A stretch of 47,887 nucleotides of DNA from Micractinium sp. NFX-FRZ (lineage: Eukaryota; Chlorophyta; Trebouxiophyceae; Chlorellales; Chlorellaceae), in contig JAPTJF010000465.1 of the NCBI GenBank assembly GCA_029339195.1, positions 1 to 47,887 of the forward strand. Reading direction: 5' to 3'. How positions within the stretch are numbered: position 1 is the stretch's first letter; each line of letters begins with the position of its first letter. Below, one piece after another: positions 22,901 to 33,112 of the stretch. Position numbers and translations under genes: made by a program. Under the pieces are notes generated by a model that was not told the origin of the DNA, did not search any database, and was given only the letters and a program-made list of their open reading frames with translations.

Positions 22901-25900
22901 CACCTGCGGTGCCCGAGCTATCCCGGCTGGCACGGCTGATGCCGCTGCCCTGGCTGCGGCTGCGCGACATGCTGGCGCGCCGGCTGGCATCCGACTCGCT
23001 CCGCTTCTTGCCCGACAGCTTCCACACCAGCAGGAAGGCGTCGCCAATGTTCTTGTTGGCGGCGCCGCCGTGCAGGGCCACCTGATTGGTTGGGAGCGGC
23101 AAGGGGGCAGGCAGACATGAGGCGTGAGGTCATGCGGTGGTGGGAAGGCGTGGGTTGGTGCCCTTTCCGGGAGCTGAGGCGTGTTCTCACAGCCGCCAGG
23201 CATTGTGAGTGCTGCCGGTGTGCCGTGCTGCAGCTTGAGCCTCAGCTGGAATGCCCAGCCCATGCTGCCGGCATACCGCAGTTGTCCCCCATTCCGACCC
23301 CACTCCACCATGATGCCGCCAATGCCAGCCCATGCCACCCCGCCCCTGCCCTCCTGCACCCGGCGCACCTCCTGGTGAACGATCTGCGCAATGCTGTTCA
23401 CAAACTCCATCACCTCCTCCTGCAGCACCTCCGTTGCGTCTGCATGTGGGGTGGGGTGGGGTGGGGGGCACAGTGGCGGAGTGGTGGGTGACGCGCCAGC
23501 AAGGGGACCAGACTTTTCCTGCAGCGCCTCAGTGCGCTCCAGTGAGGCAACTCAAGACGGTGGTTTGGGCCCGCCAGATGGGGAGCAGTGGGGATAGAGG
23601 GGCGGGCAGGACAGCCACCAGTGTCGACCTGAGAACGTGACCACCCAACCAGCACAGGTGGCCAGCGAACCAGCAGGGCTGACCACCCAGTTAGCAGGGG
23701 TGACCACTCAACCAGCAGGGATGACCACCCAGTTAGCAGGGGTGACCACCGACCAGCAGGGTTGAGCACCGAACCAGCAGGGGTGACCACCCAGTCAGCG
23801 GGGGTGAGCACTGAACCAGCGGGGGTGACCACCCAGTCAGCGGGGGTGACCACCCAACCAGGCGGGGTGACCACCCAGTTAGCAGGGGTGACCACCGACC
23901 AGCAGGGTTGAGCACCGAACCAGCAGGGGTGACCACCCAGTCAGCAGGGGTGACCACCCAGTCAGCAGGGGCGACCACCGACCAGCAGGGTTGACCACCC
24001 AAACAGCGGGGTTGACTTGACCTCCGGGCCAGCAGGCTTGCTCAGGCACACACACATCAGCCTGATTGCCCCACCCCCCAGTCGTGACCACCCGTAAGTG
24101 AGGCAACCCGCGGTGTAAGCCGTGCTGCCTAGGATTCCCTGGCCGTCTCCTCACCAACAGCAGCACCCAATGGTAGGGCAGGGCTCTCATCCTGCCTGCT
24201 GACTGTGCGCCACACAATTCCGCATGCACCCCCCTCACCTACAGCAGCAACGCCTTGGCAGCCGGGCGCCTTGACAGGCAGACGCCGCTGGGCCTGCACC
24301 GGGCCCGCCCACCCAGGTTGCAATGCCCACCCCATCTGCAGCTGCCCCCTGCCACCCACCTGCCATTACTGAACAACAAACAAGGATTCACTTCAACACA
24401 CAAGTAAAGCCACCCTCCCACGCACCCGTGAAGGATCGGATGTCGCAGAACCCAAAGATGGCGGCCACCTTGCGGCCCGGCACCATCGGGTTGAGGTCGC
24501 CTCCCGACCGCATGTTGTCCGCAATCACCTCGGCGCCCGCCTCGCCAAACCCAACCTGCAAGGGGTGGCATGGGAGCGACGGGCACAGAGTTTTGATGCA
24601 GGGTCGCAGGATGGCCGGCCCGGTGCCACTGATGCCAGCATTAGGGCGGCCATCAGGGCGGTGCAACATCAGGGCAGTGCAATGGGCGGGGGTTCTCAGA
24701 GACTGGGTGCCCCGCGTGCATGACCACCGTCCTGCAGCGCGCCCCGGCTGCCGCGCGCAGCAGTCGCCTGCCGTCCGCCCTCCATATCCCCCGAGGTCCT
24801 CCTGTCCACAAAACTCGCCCGAGCTTCCGCCCCAGCGCAGCTCCAGTCCACACCCATGCCACCCCCGGCTGCACTCACAGACTGTCCAGATCACACAAAG
24901 CCCTGGAGCTCCCCGCACCGACATCCTTGACCCCAGCCCCGCCGCGCCCCCTCTCACCACCGCCCCGTGAGGGCGCCTGCTCCCCACCCCTCTTCAACCA
25001 GCCCCCGCCCACTCACCGAGAGCAGGCTGCAGATTTTGTGGATGCTGCTCTCCAGCACCTGCGTCTCCAGCGCCTTCTCACTCTTGGGCCGCCGCTTCTT
25101 GGCGGCCTTCTTCGCAGCCTTGGCATCGGCAGCCACCGAGGCCACCGCTGCCGCCGCATCCGCCGCCAGCCCCCCGCTGCTGCTGCGCGAGTAGCTGCTG
25201 TTGCCATGCCCGCTGATGGTGCTGCCTGCATGACCGCCACCGTTGCGGTGGTGCAGCCTGGCCAGAGGGTTCTCAGACACCTCCTTGAGCTGCAGAGGCC
25301 CAAGGGTGGGTGGGCGGGTGGGGGGGAAGGGTTGATTGAGTCGGGTGCAGGGCAGAGTGAGCGACACGGGCATTGCTGTCTTGCCAGCTCCCAGGCGGGA
25401 GAGGTGCATCAGCCGCCAGCTGGCTGCGTAGCTCACCCTGCCGCTCACCCCCTCCATCTCTCACGTCCAACACATGCACACACCCGTGACCGACCACACC
25501 TTTACACTGCCCAAGCTCACGGATACATGCACGCACATCCTCCCATGCACGCAAGCACTCGCAACCCAGCCCACCAGCACCTTCAGCCTCCGGCTGACTC
25601 ACCCAGCTGCACCATGCGCCGCAGCCGCTGCCGATCAACAGCAGCACGCATGCATTGCGCTCCCCCAATGGCTCCGGATCCTGCCACTCTTGCCCCCGCT
25701 GGCCCCCCTCCCCTCTCCGATAGCCACCCACCAGCTGCACCATGCGCTCCAGCGGCTTCAGCACCAGCCTGTCTGTGTCCTGGATGAACACCACGGCGCC
25801 CAGCAGCAGGATGATGATGGTGAAGGTGGTGCGACCAATCTCAAGCAGGCCCTGCACGCGGCGGGGAGGGCAGAGGTGAGGGGGCGGGAAACAAGGGGCG

Positions 25901-28900
25901 GTGGGTCAGGAGCCGAGAGGGAGATGTAGGGAAGCGTGCAAATGGGCGGGCGCCCATATGTGTGCCCTTGTCGAGCAGGTGACGCGCCGCGGCGGCAGCA
26001 GCAGCTCCACACTGGCTGTCACCCCCCCACCTCACCTAGCACCCTCACTTGACCTCCCTTCCGGCCACAATCAATATTCCCACCACACGCCCATTCCCCC
26101 CTGCGCCTGCCCTCGCATTAAGCTCCCGCCCCTGCCATCTGCTCCCTGCCCTCAATACATGTCGGCCTGTGAGCCTGCGCCTTATGCCGCCTCCCTCCCC
26201 TGCCCCCCCTCCCCTTCCCCCTTGCCTGGATCTGCGAGTCCCACTTCATGTCGAATGTGGCATAGGAGGTGTAGCACTGCCCCTCTGCCACGCAGGTCTG
26301 CGAGCCAGGCGGGGGGCAGGCCGAGCCGGTCGGGCGTGCCGGGTGGGTGATGTGATGTGAGGGCAGGTTGAATGCACAGAGGACCAGAGGTGCGCAGCTG
26401 CTTGGCCCGCTCCCATGCGGCAGACCTCCCTCCCCTCCCGTGCCCTCCCTTTGCCCTGCCTATCCGAATCTCCCCCCACCCCCACCTGCTCCGAGTACTG
26501 CACATACTCGCTGTCACGCAGCCCGGCCACTCCGCCTGCAGGGAGGGGCGTGTGAGGAAGCCAGCAGCTAGGAGGGCCAGGCTGGGCTGCTGGGCAGGCA
26601 TCGAAGAGCAGGGCAGCACCCCGCCAGAGCGTCTGGCACTGGCAGCGGCAGCCAAGTGGCAACAGGCATGAGGTATGCATCGCCTGCCCAACCCACCCAC
26701 TGCCACCCCTCCACCCCCACTGCACCTCGCCCGCCCACCCACCCGGCACCGCCACGTAGGTGTTGTTGTACACCACCAGCTTCTTGATGAACCCGGTGTA
26801 GGTGCGGCCCAGGCGGAAGGTGGTGGAGGAGGTGTACACCTGGTGGGCGGGTGAGGGGGAGGGGAAAGGGGAGGTCGGGCGGGTGAGCAGGCGGCAGGGC
26901 TGCATGGCTGCAGTCGGCTGCGGATGAACACCTGAGCAGTGGGGCCCACGGCTGGGCCACCGCAGGGATGCCCTCTCCTCACCTCCAGGTATCTTGGCAC
27001 CAGGGCCGGTGTGGCAGCTGCCCCTCCCAAGCCACACCTCCTTGCCCACCTGCTGCGCCCCACCGACACCCCACACCGCACCACCTCACCTGCATCGCCT
27101 GCTGGAAGGCGCTGCTGTTGCCGTCCTGCCCGTACACAGCGTGCAGCATTTGCAGGCCGCCGTTGTCCAGCAGCGGGGCGCCGCCGTAGTAGCCGACTGC
27201 GGTGGTGGTCAATCCAGAGTGGTGAGCAGGCGGTAAATAGAGCAGGCGGCACGTAGAGCAGGCACGCCGGCTTGCAGGCCGCTGCTCACAGGCACACTTG
27301 GCAATCGGCCAACAACCCCCACACACACCACTGCCACTGCACTCTCAGCAGGCAGGCAGGGGTGCTCACCCGACACGTCAAAGACGGGCATGGCAAACAT
27401 GACGAGCAGGACCATGATGATGACCTGGCGTGGGGGCAGGTGGGGCGGGGGGGCAGGACAAGGAGGGGGATCCAGGAGCGCAGTGAGCCGGCCAGCAGCA
27501 CAGAATGGTGTCCAATGGTGCAGGGGTACAGGTTGTAATGAGGGCAAAGGGGCGCATGGTGCGTGCTGTGCCATGCAGGTCAGCAGCCTGCCAGTGCTTC
27601 CGGCGTGACAGACGGGCCGGCAAGGGTCAGCCGGCAACGGACAGGGACGCAGTTGATGCCCCACTTCTGCGCAAGCTCTTCTAACCTTTGCCACCTGCCC
27701 TGCATGCCTGGACAATTTGGTACCAACGCGCTGCACGCCTGTTCCACACCCCCAGCCCCACGCCAGCCGGCCTCCCCCGGCATTTCCTCCCCGCCCCGCC
27801 CCGCCCTGCCCCACACCTTGCGGATGGTCAGCTCCGTCAGCTTCTCTCCCACCCTGCTCTGGCTGCCCGCCTCCAGCTCAGCCTCCATGAATGTCTTGCG
27901 GTCAATGATGTGCTCCCTTCACACAGGCAGGCGGCAGCACAGCGGGTCAGCATGTGCACACTGCAGGCAGCAAACGCCGGGTCATGCCTCCTGGAAGGGG
28001 AAGGCACGCAGCACAGGGGACTTGATGCCTGCACCACACTTCGTTTGCCCCCTCCCCACAGCACCCTCAGCTGCTCGCCTCCCCACCCGACCTGCCCCCG
28101 CTCACTTGTTCTTGTAGTAGAAGGCCCACAGCTTCATGATACGCCACAGCCGCAGCCACTTGGTGACCTGGCAGCGGCGCAGGTGGGGCGTGGTGCGGAG
28201 TGGGGCTGGTGTGGGTGAGAAGCATGGCGTGTCAAGATATGCACAACTAGTGCACCGCTCACAGCGCTTCAGACCTCTTCCCCCCTTGCCAATGACCAGA
28301 CAATGCACTGCTTGGCAGGCCTTCCCAGCGCCCCAGGCCCATGGCCCTCAGAACGCAGCAATATGTATGCAGCACTGCTGGTGTCGCTGGCAGGCTGCAA
28401 CCGCCAGCTGCGCACCTGTGCCAGGCGGGCGGCGCGGGTGGATGCGCCCGTGATCTGCGCCGCGTTCTCCATGCCGCTGCGCTGCTGCACGTCGCCGTTG
28501 CCGTCGTTGGCCTGCAGAGAAATGCCAGCGGGGCGGGGCACAGGCAGAGCAGGTGGGGGCAGCACTATTGGCTTTGTGGCCGCACGTGGGCGACACCAGT
28601 GCAGCGGCAAGCGTGTTCGGCCAAAGCCGCCCTGCAGCCGCTCAACAGCTGTGTGCCAACCCTTGGTGCGCTGCAGCGTTGTGCATGCTGTCTACTGTCA
28701 CCATGTCCGCAGCCCTAACACGCATTGCCATGCCGCCATCCTGCTGGCCGCTCGCTGCCCCACGCTGCCCCATGCTGCGTGCTGCGCTGTGCGATGCTCA
28801 CGCTGCTGATGACTGGGTCTATGATGACGGGGATGTCTATGAGGATGGAGAAGGTGGCCACCACGTCCACCCAGAAGTAGAAGCTGCGCTCGGGGCAGGG

Positions 28901-30885
28901 CAGGTTGGGGGAGGGACGAGGCGTGCGGGAGCGTGGGCAAGAGGCAGGGTTGTGGGCAGGCGGGCAGGCCAGGCAGGCAGGCAGTGCAGAGCCAGGGCAA
29001 AAGCGCAGCGTGCTGGCGGGCATTTGGGCGCCCCAGGCTACCGGCCTCCTGGTGCCGTCCGCCTGTGCAGTTCACAAGCCAACTAGCCGCCTTGTGGCCG
29101 CCCCTTTGCCGCCCCCAGAAGTGCCCCTCTGCACCACTGCCACTCCCCACCCACCCACCCACCCCCTGCACCCCCCTGCACCTGCGGAAGTAGCGCGGGT
29201 TGGCCAGGCAGGTGGTTGCCGCCTCCAGGGAGAAGAAGCCGAGGACAAAGAGTGTGAAGGCCAGGAAGGCGGGGTCCAGAGACTTGGGGGCGGCTGCCAC
29301 TCGCAGCGAGTCGCTGTACAGGATCTGCGGGCAGCAGGCGGGGGTGGTGATGGGGGGCAGGGGCGAGCTGAGAAGGGGCGGCGGTTGGTGCAGGAGGATG
29401 GGGAGCGGGCCGGCAGGGAGGGCATGCACAGGGAGGGGGATTGCGGGGCGAGGCAGGCAGGTGGGTGCACTCCAGCGAGGGATGACCAGCCACTGATCAC
29501 CAGGCTGCCTAGCTGCCAGGCCCCCAAAGCAAGGCCCCGCCCCTGAACCGCTCTCCACCTGCCCCGCCCGCTCCGCCAGCCCTGCCAGCGCACCATGATG
29601 GTGAGTGTGAGCGAGACCAGCAGGAAGGAGCCCGACTGGAGGAAGCGTAGCAGGGCGGCACGCCACCGCGACTCGGGCCGGCCCTTCTTGCGGTCCAAAA
29701 GGTCAAACACTGCGTCCCGGGCCGGGTTGGAGGGGGCAGAAGAGCAGGCATTAACGTACGGGTGTGCAAGACCGGCACAGCGGGTGGGGAGGGTGTATAT
29801 GCATGATGGTGCTATGGTTTGCCGGTCCCCATCAGCCCCAACTTGCAGCGCCCGCGCATGCAGCGCAGCACCGTCAGCGACAGCCCCTGCTTCTTCTTAC
29901 CCGAGCTCTTGCGGTCTGAGCTGCCGCCCTCGCTTTCCCCAACGCTGGGCGCGCGCTGCGGGTACATGGCTGCACACAACACGCAAGGGAGACCAGGGGG
30001 CAGGGAGGCCAGCGGGCAGGGGTGAGCGGGTCTGCGGAACGATGCGGTGCACGTCAGCGTACCCACCCACACGCGCCTGCAAGTGCCCCACGTTACGTTG
30101 CCTTGGGACAAGCAGGCGCTGGCAAGCGCAGCAGCCTGTGCCACGCAGCGCCCTGCAAGTGGCACCCTCCCGCAGGCAGGATGCGCCCCCACCCCTCCCT
30201 CCCTCCCTCCCTCCCTCCCCCACTCACCAAGGATGCTCTGCCGCGGGAAGCTCTGGCGCGGTGCAGCCGCAGCTGGCTTGCCATCTGGGCGCAGCAGGCT
30301 GGAGAGGCGGCCGCGCAGGGGCCCGCCGCCCTCCCCCGGGGGGCCCGTTGCCGCCGCTATGGTGTCCATCCCGTGGGCGCCCACCACCGTAGCCGTGTAT
30401 GCAAACGAGATGCGCATCGCCTTGCTCTTGCGCACTGGCGGGCTGGGAACTGTCTCTACCTCCTGAGATCTGCTGCTGCTGTTGAGCGCCAGCGTGGCCG
30501 CCTCGCCAGCTGCCGCAGACACCCCCACCACGCAGTCTGCCTGCGGCGACGACGCGCCGCTGGCGGCGTCAAATGACGCCTCCGCCTGCTGCTGCTGCTG
30601 CTCCTGCTGCGCGGGTGGCTGCGACTCCTGCTGCTGTGCCTGCCGCTGGTGGCGCTCACGCAGCGACTCATCATCCTGACCTGGCTCCTCCACCACGACA
30701 TGCAGAGGGGAGTGGCCGCGCGGGCTGACAGCTGCCAGCCGTGGGCTGAGCGCCGACTCTAGCCCGGCGGCCGCGGCTTCCACGGCAGCTGCGCCCTCGC
30801 TGCCGCCGTCATCTGAAGGGTGCACTCGCGGGCTGGACGTTCCAGAGCGGTCCCGGGTGACCGCAGCAGAGATCTTGCGCATCAT
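19993..30885 (-). CDS. Membrane class III nucleotide cyclase with voltage-sensor-like N-terminal module
   Basis: 26 exons, all in phase, 1,157 residues: 30228-30885, 29901-29969, 29594-29709, 29182-29324, 28802-28883, 28416-28511, 28106-28167, 27817-27916, 27370-27424, 27090-27196, 26743-26839, 26486-26535, 26226-26297, 25732-25851, 25017-25289, 24426-24555, 23369-23439, 22904-23081, 22564-22741, 22212-22273, 21852-22014, 21357-21477, 20858-21071, 20533-20595, 20243-20366, 19993-20062. Makes cAMP or cGMP; substrate undecided. Order: low-complexity cytosolic N-terminus (1-240); four helices 260-403 with Glu315 in helix 2, Asp335 in helix 3 and a charged helix 4 (R382, R385, K391, R394, R397, K400); TM5 443-457; extracellular loop about 460-572 with two Cys; TM6 578-594; KPLERM linker; catalytic domain 728-985 with D738, K777, D781, N930, R934; Ala-rich segment; TPR-like tail. 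The catalytic domain carries a Ser/Arg insert. Intron 25852-26225 has a GC donor. Confidence 0.88.
23637..24017. repeat. Intronic minisatellite, 21-bp unit
   Basis: Within the 986-bp cyclase intron 23440-24425, a unit like gaccacccagtcagcagggg recurs about 18 times. Most units are 21 bp, some 20 bp. On the gene's own strand the unit translates as seven-residue WVVTPAD-type repeats, so long stop-free frames run through the array. I regard these as a by-product of the unit length. Confidence 0.9.
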
Positions 30886-31443
30886 ACTGCCAGCGCACGC
30901 CTGTGCGGGGCCGCGCGCAAGGTGACCGGTCGGCACCGACAGGCAGGAGGCGGCGGCGCCGGGTGGCAGGAGAGGGAGCGACGGAGCGCCGCGACAGCCC
31001 TTGCGATCGATCTTTTGCACTGCCCGACCGACGTCTATGCCGCAGAGCGGGCGTTCACACCGCTCCAGAGCGTTTGCCAGATGTCCGAGCACACATGTGA
31101 GGCGCCAGGAGCCGAGGGACTGGCGCGTACACCTCCTACTAGCCTGAATTCAATTGTTGAATGCTTACGAGGTTGAGAAGAGCAGGGCAGCCCCCTGGAG
31201 CTGGGGTCGCAGCCACAAAAGAGGCTTGACCGGCTGCGAAACTCCTGTTCGCTCAACGCGTTTCTTCAATGCTCTTGGCAGCTTTCAGGGCGTTCCAAAG
31301 CAAATTTGCGTCGCTGAAATTGAACGGAGCAAGCCCGAACTACAGGAAGTCAGGCAGCACAGCAGGAGGGTAGCATGCCGCACCTGGGGCGCCGAAACAG
31401 GTCGCCTGCCCCGTGTTCTCCACCTCCCTTGGGCTGCTCAGCT
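30886..31443. other. Intergenic: ZNRD2-like 3' UTR and cyclase promoter
   Basis: This separates two minus-strand genes. The cyclase reading frame stays open upstream of its chosen ATG to 31092, but the added residues look unstructured and the tandem ATGs at 30885 and 30882 are better starts. I see no TGTAA for the upstream gene and no other gene here. Confidence 0.45.
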
Positions 31444-32847
31444 CTAGGCCACCAGGCTGCGCCGGCAGTCAGCCAGCGCTTGCAGCGTGGCGGCACACTG
31501 CTGCAGCTGATTGAGCAGTGGGGTTGCATCTCCCGCTGCCCCCTGGGACAGCAGCGCCGCAGTGGAAGCTGCCAGCCGCTCCGCTACCGCCGCCGCTGCA
31601 GCATCCACGGCAGGCAGGTGCTGCTGCAGGGCTGCACATGGGAGGGGCACTGCCGGCCTGGTGGCTAGCGCCGGAGGAGGGGCTGGTGCAGGCGCGGCTG
31701 CCGCTGCAGGTAACGGCAGCGCAGGTCCCGCACTGGCACCTGCCGCTGGCTCCCTCTCTGGCACTGCCTGCTGGCCCCCTGCTGCCGCATGCTGCTGCTG
31801 CTGCTGCTGCTGCCTGGCCAGCTCCCCCTCGCGCACAGCGTACATCTGGCAGCCGGCGCAGTAGATGCGGCGGTCGCGCGAGCGCAGCAGCGGGTTGAGG
31901 CACCTGCAGCAGTGGGTGGAGGCAGGCGGGTGCGAGATGAGCATGATGGCATGAATTGGGGAGATGTCCGCAGCAGGTATAGCTGGTCTTGAGGGCGCAC
32001 GGCAGAATCCAAAGTGCAAGCAGGCAGCACAGCCAGCCAGGAGCATTACGCCCCGACCGAGGTTGTGCCAACGCACCTGGGGCAGTGGTCCTGCAGCATT
32101 GCCCAGCCCTCCAGCATCAGTTCAGCTATCTCCTTGCTGGCATCATGCCGCCCCTGCCCCTCTCCTTGGCCGGTGATGCTTGAGCTGGCTGCCGCCGCTC
32201 GGGAGTGGCCACCGACAATGGATGCGCTGCGACCCGCAGGCGGCACCTGCGAAGCAGCACCGCCAGCGCTGCGCGCTTCGCTGCCGTCACCGCTGGGTAG
32301 GTCCATGGCTTGCCGAAGGCGGGTACTCAAAGATGGCGGTGCCTGCACCAGCCCCCTTTCGTTTCCCTCCTCCTCGCTGCTGCTGTCGCTGCTGGCGGTG
32401 CCATTGGGCAGACGCTCCAGAACCGCCTCCGCAGGGCCCTGCTCCGCTGCTGCAGCTGCGCCCGCCGGCGCCTCTGGTTCTGCACCTGCTGTAGAGCTGT
32501 CTTCCCCACAGTTGACGCACAGCAGCTGGTGGGTCCCCGGGTGGCGCATCAGTGGGACCTGCGGCAGGGGAGGCCAAGCAGCACAGGCGGCAAGTTAACG
32601 GCGGCGGTGGTGGCAGGGCTGGTGAGCGCTGCAGAGCTGCACATTCTTCACTGCATGTACCTTCAATCCAAGCAAATGACACACCGCTCCTCTCTCAGGA
32701 CTCTAAGCCACCGCTCAGCCCGCCCTTGCGCACCCCGCAGTCCGGGCAGCAGTCCGCCAGCATGGCCCAGCCCTCGAGCAGCAGCTGCGACATGCGCCCG
32801 ATGGAAGAGCCGCGCACACGGCGTGGTTCGCTTTCCGGCTCGCTCAT
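31444..32847 (-). CDS. ZNRD2/SSSCA1 (p27 autoantigen) family protein with two zinc fingers
   Basis: Exons: 32734-32847, 32077-32558, 31444-31903; phases close, 351 residues. The family motif is a helix followed by a four-Cys zinc ribbon. It appears twice. Copy 1 is QLLLEGWAMLADCCPDCG, continuing across the first intron into VPLMRHPGTHQLLCVNCGE. Copy 2 is ELMLEGWAMLQDHCPRC, continuing across the second intron into LNPLLRSRDRRIYCAGCQ. Both introns cut the ribbon at equivalent places, between its first and second Cys pairs, which fits an internal duplication. Between the fingers lie about 135 Ser/Ala/Glu-rich residues. After the second come a poly-Gln run and a Pro/Ala linker, then an Ala/Leu-rich helix (about 300-345). 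The human one-finger protein has been linked to centromere and telomerase-related roles; no precise role can be read here. Confidence 0.88.
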
Positions 32848-33112
32848 GACGCCCCCGACAAATGATCAGGAGCAGTGTGTAACAGGAGAGGCCTCCTTTA
32901 CACCAATCAAGTCACGATATATACCGATCGCAAATTTGCCGCCTAGCAGTGGACTCGAGTGCCGAGCGCTGAGCCTGCTGACCTCATGCATGGCCCGCCA
33001 CGGCGCTCGTTTGTTGCGCGTTCATCGCATGCACATGCTGGTGGCCTGTTCACATCGTGGGCCGCTCCTCCATAGTAACGCCAACGCCAATCGGAATAGC
33101 AGACCAGGCGCC
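32848..33112. promoter_or_regulatory. Bidirectional promoter, ZNRD2-like and ovothiol methyltransferase genes
   Basis: Only 265 bases separate the two outward-facing start codons. The stretch is AT-richer than its surroundings. It holds TATATA at 32918-32923 and CCAAT at 32903-32907. TATATA lies 71 bases from the minus-strand ATG and 190 from the plus-strand ATG, so it more likely serves the minus gene. Confidence 0.55.

Noticed and set aside
23637..24017. Possible CRISPR array
   Set aside because: Units are contiguous 20-21 bp tandem repeats without unique spacers, in a eukaryotic intron.
23410..24238. Minus-strand frames with WVVTPAD repeats as an exon or separate protein
   Set aside because: The flanking cyclase exons join in phase without it, and the frame follows from a 21-bp repeat unit; kept only as a repeat and a question.
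27090..27424. GVGYYG just after TM5 of the cyclase, resembling a K-channel selectivity filter
   Set aside because: It lacks the TVGYGD consensus, follows TM5 directly instead of preceding TM6, and arises across a splice junction; it is more likely part of the extracellular loop.
30886..31092. N-terminal extension of the cyclase to 31092
   Set aside because: The frame is open, but the residues look like translated UTR, and the tandem ATG at 30885 is a simpler start.
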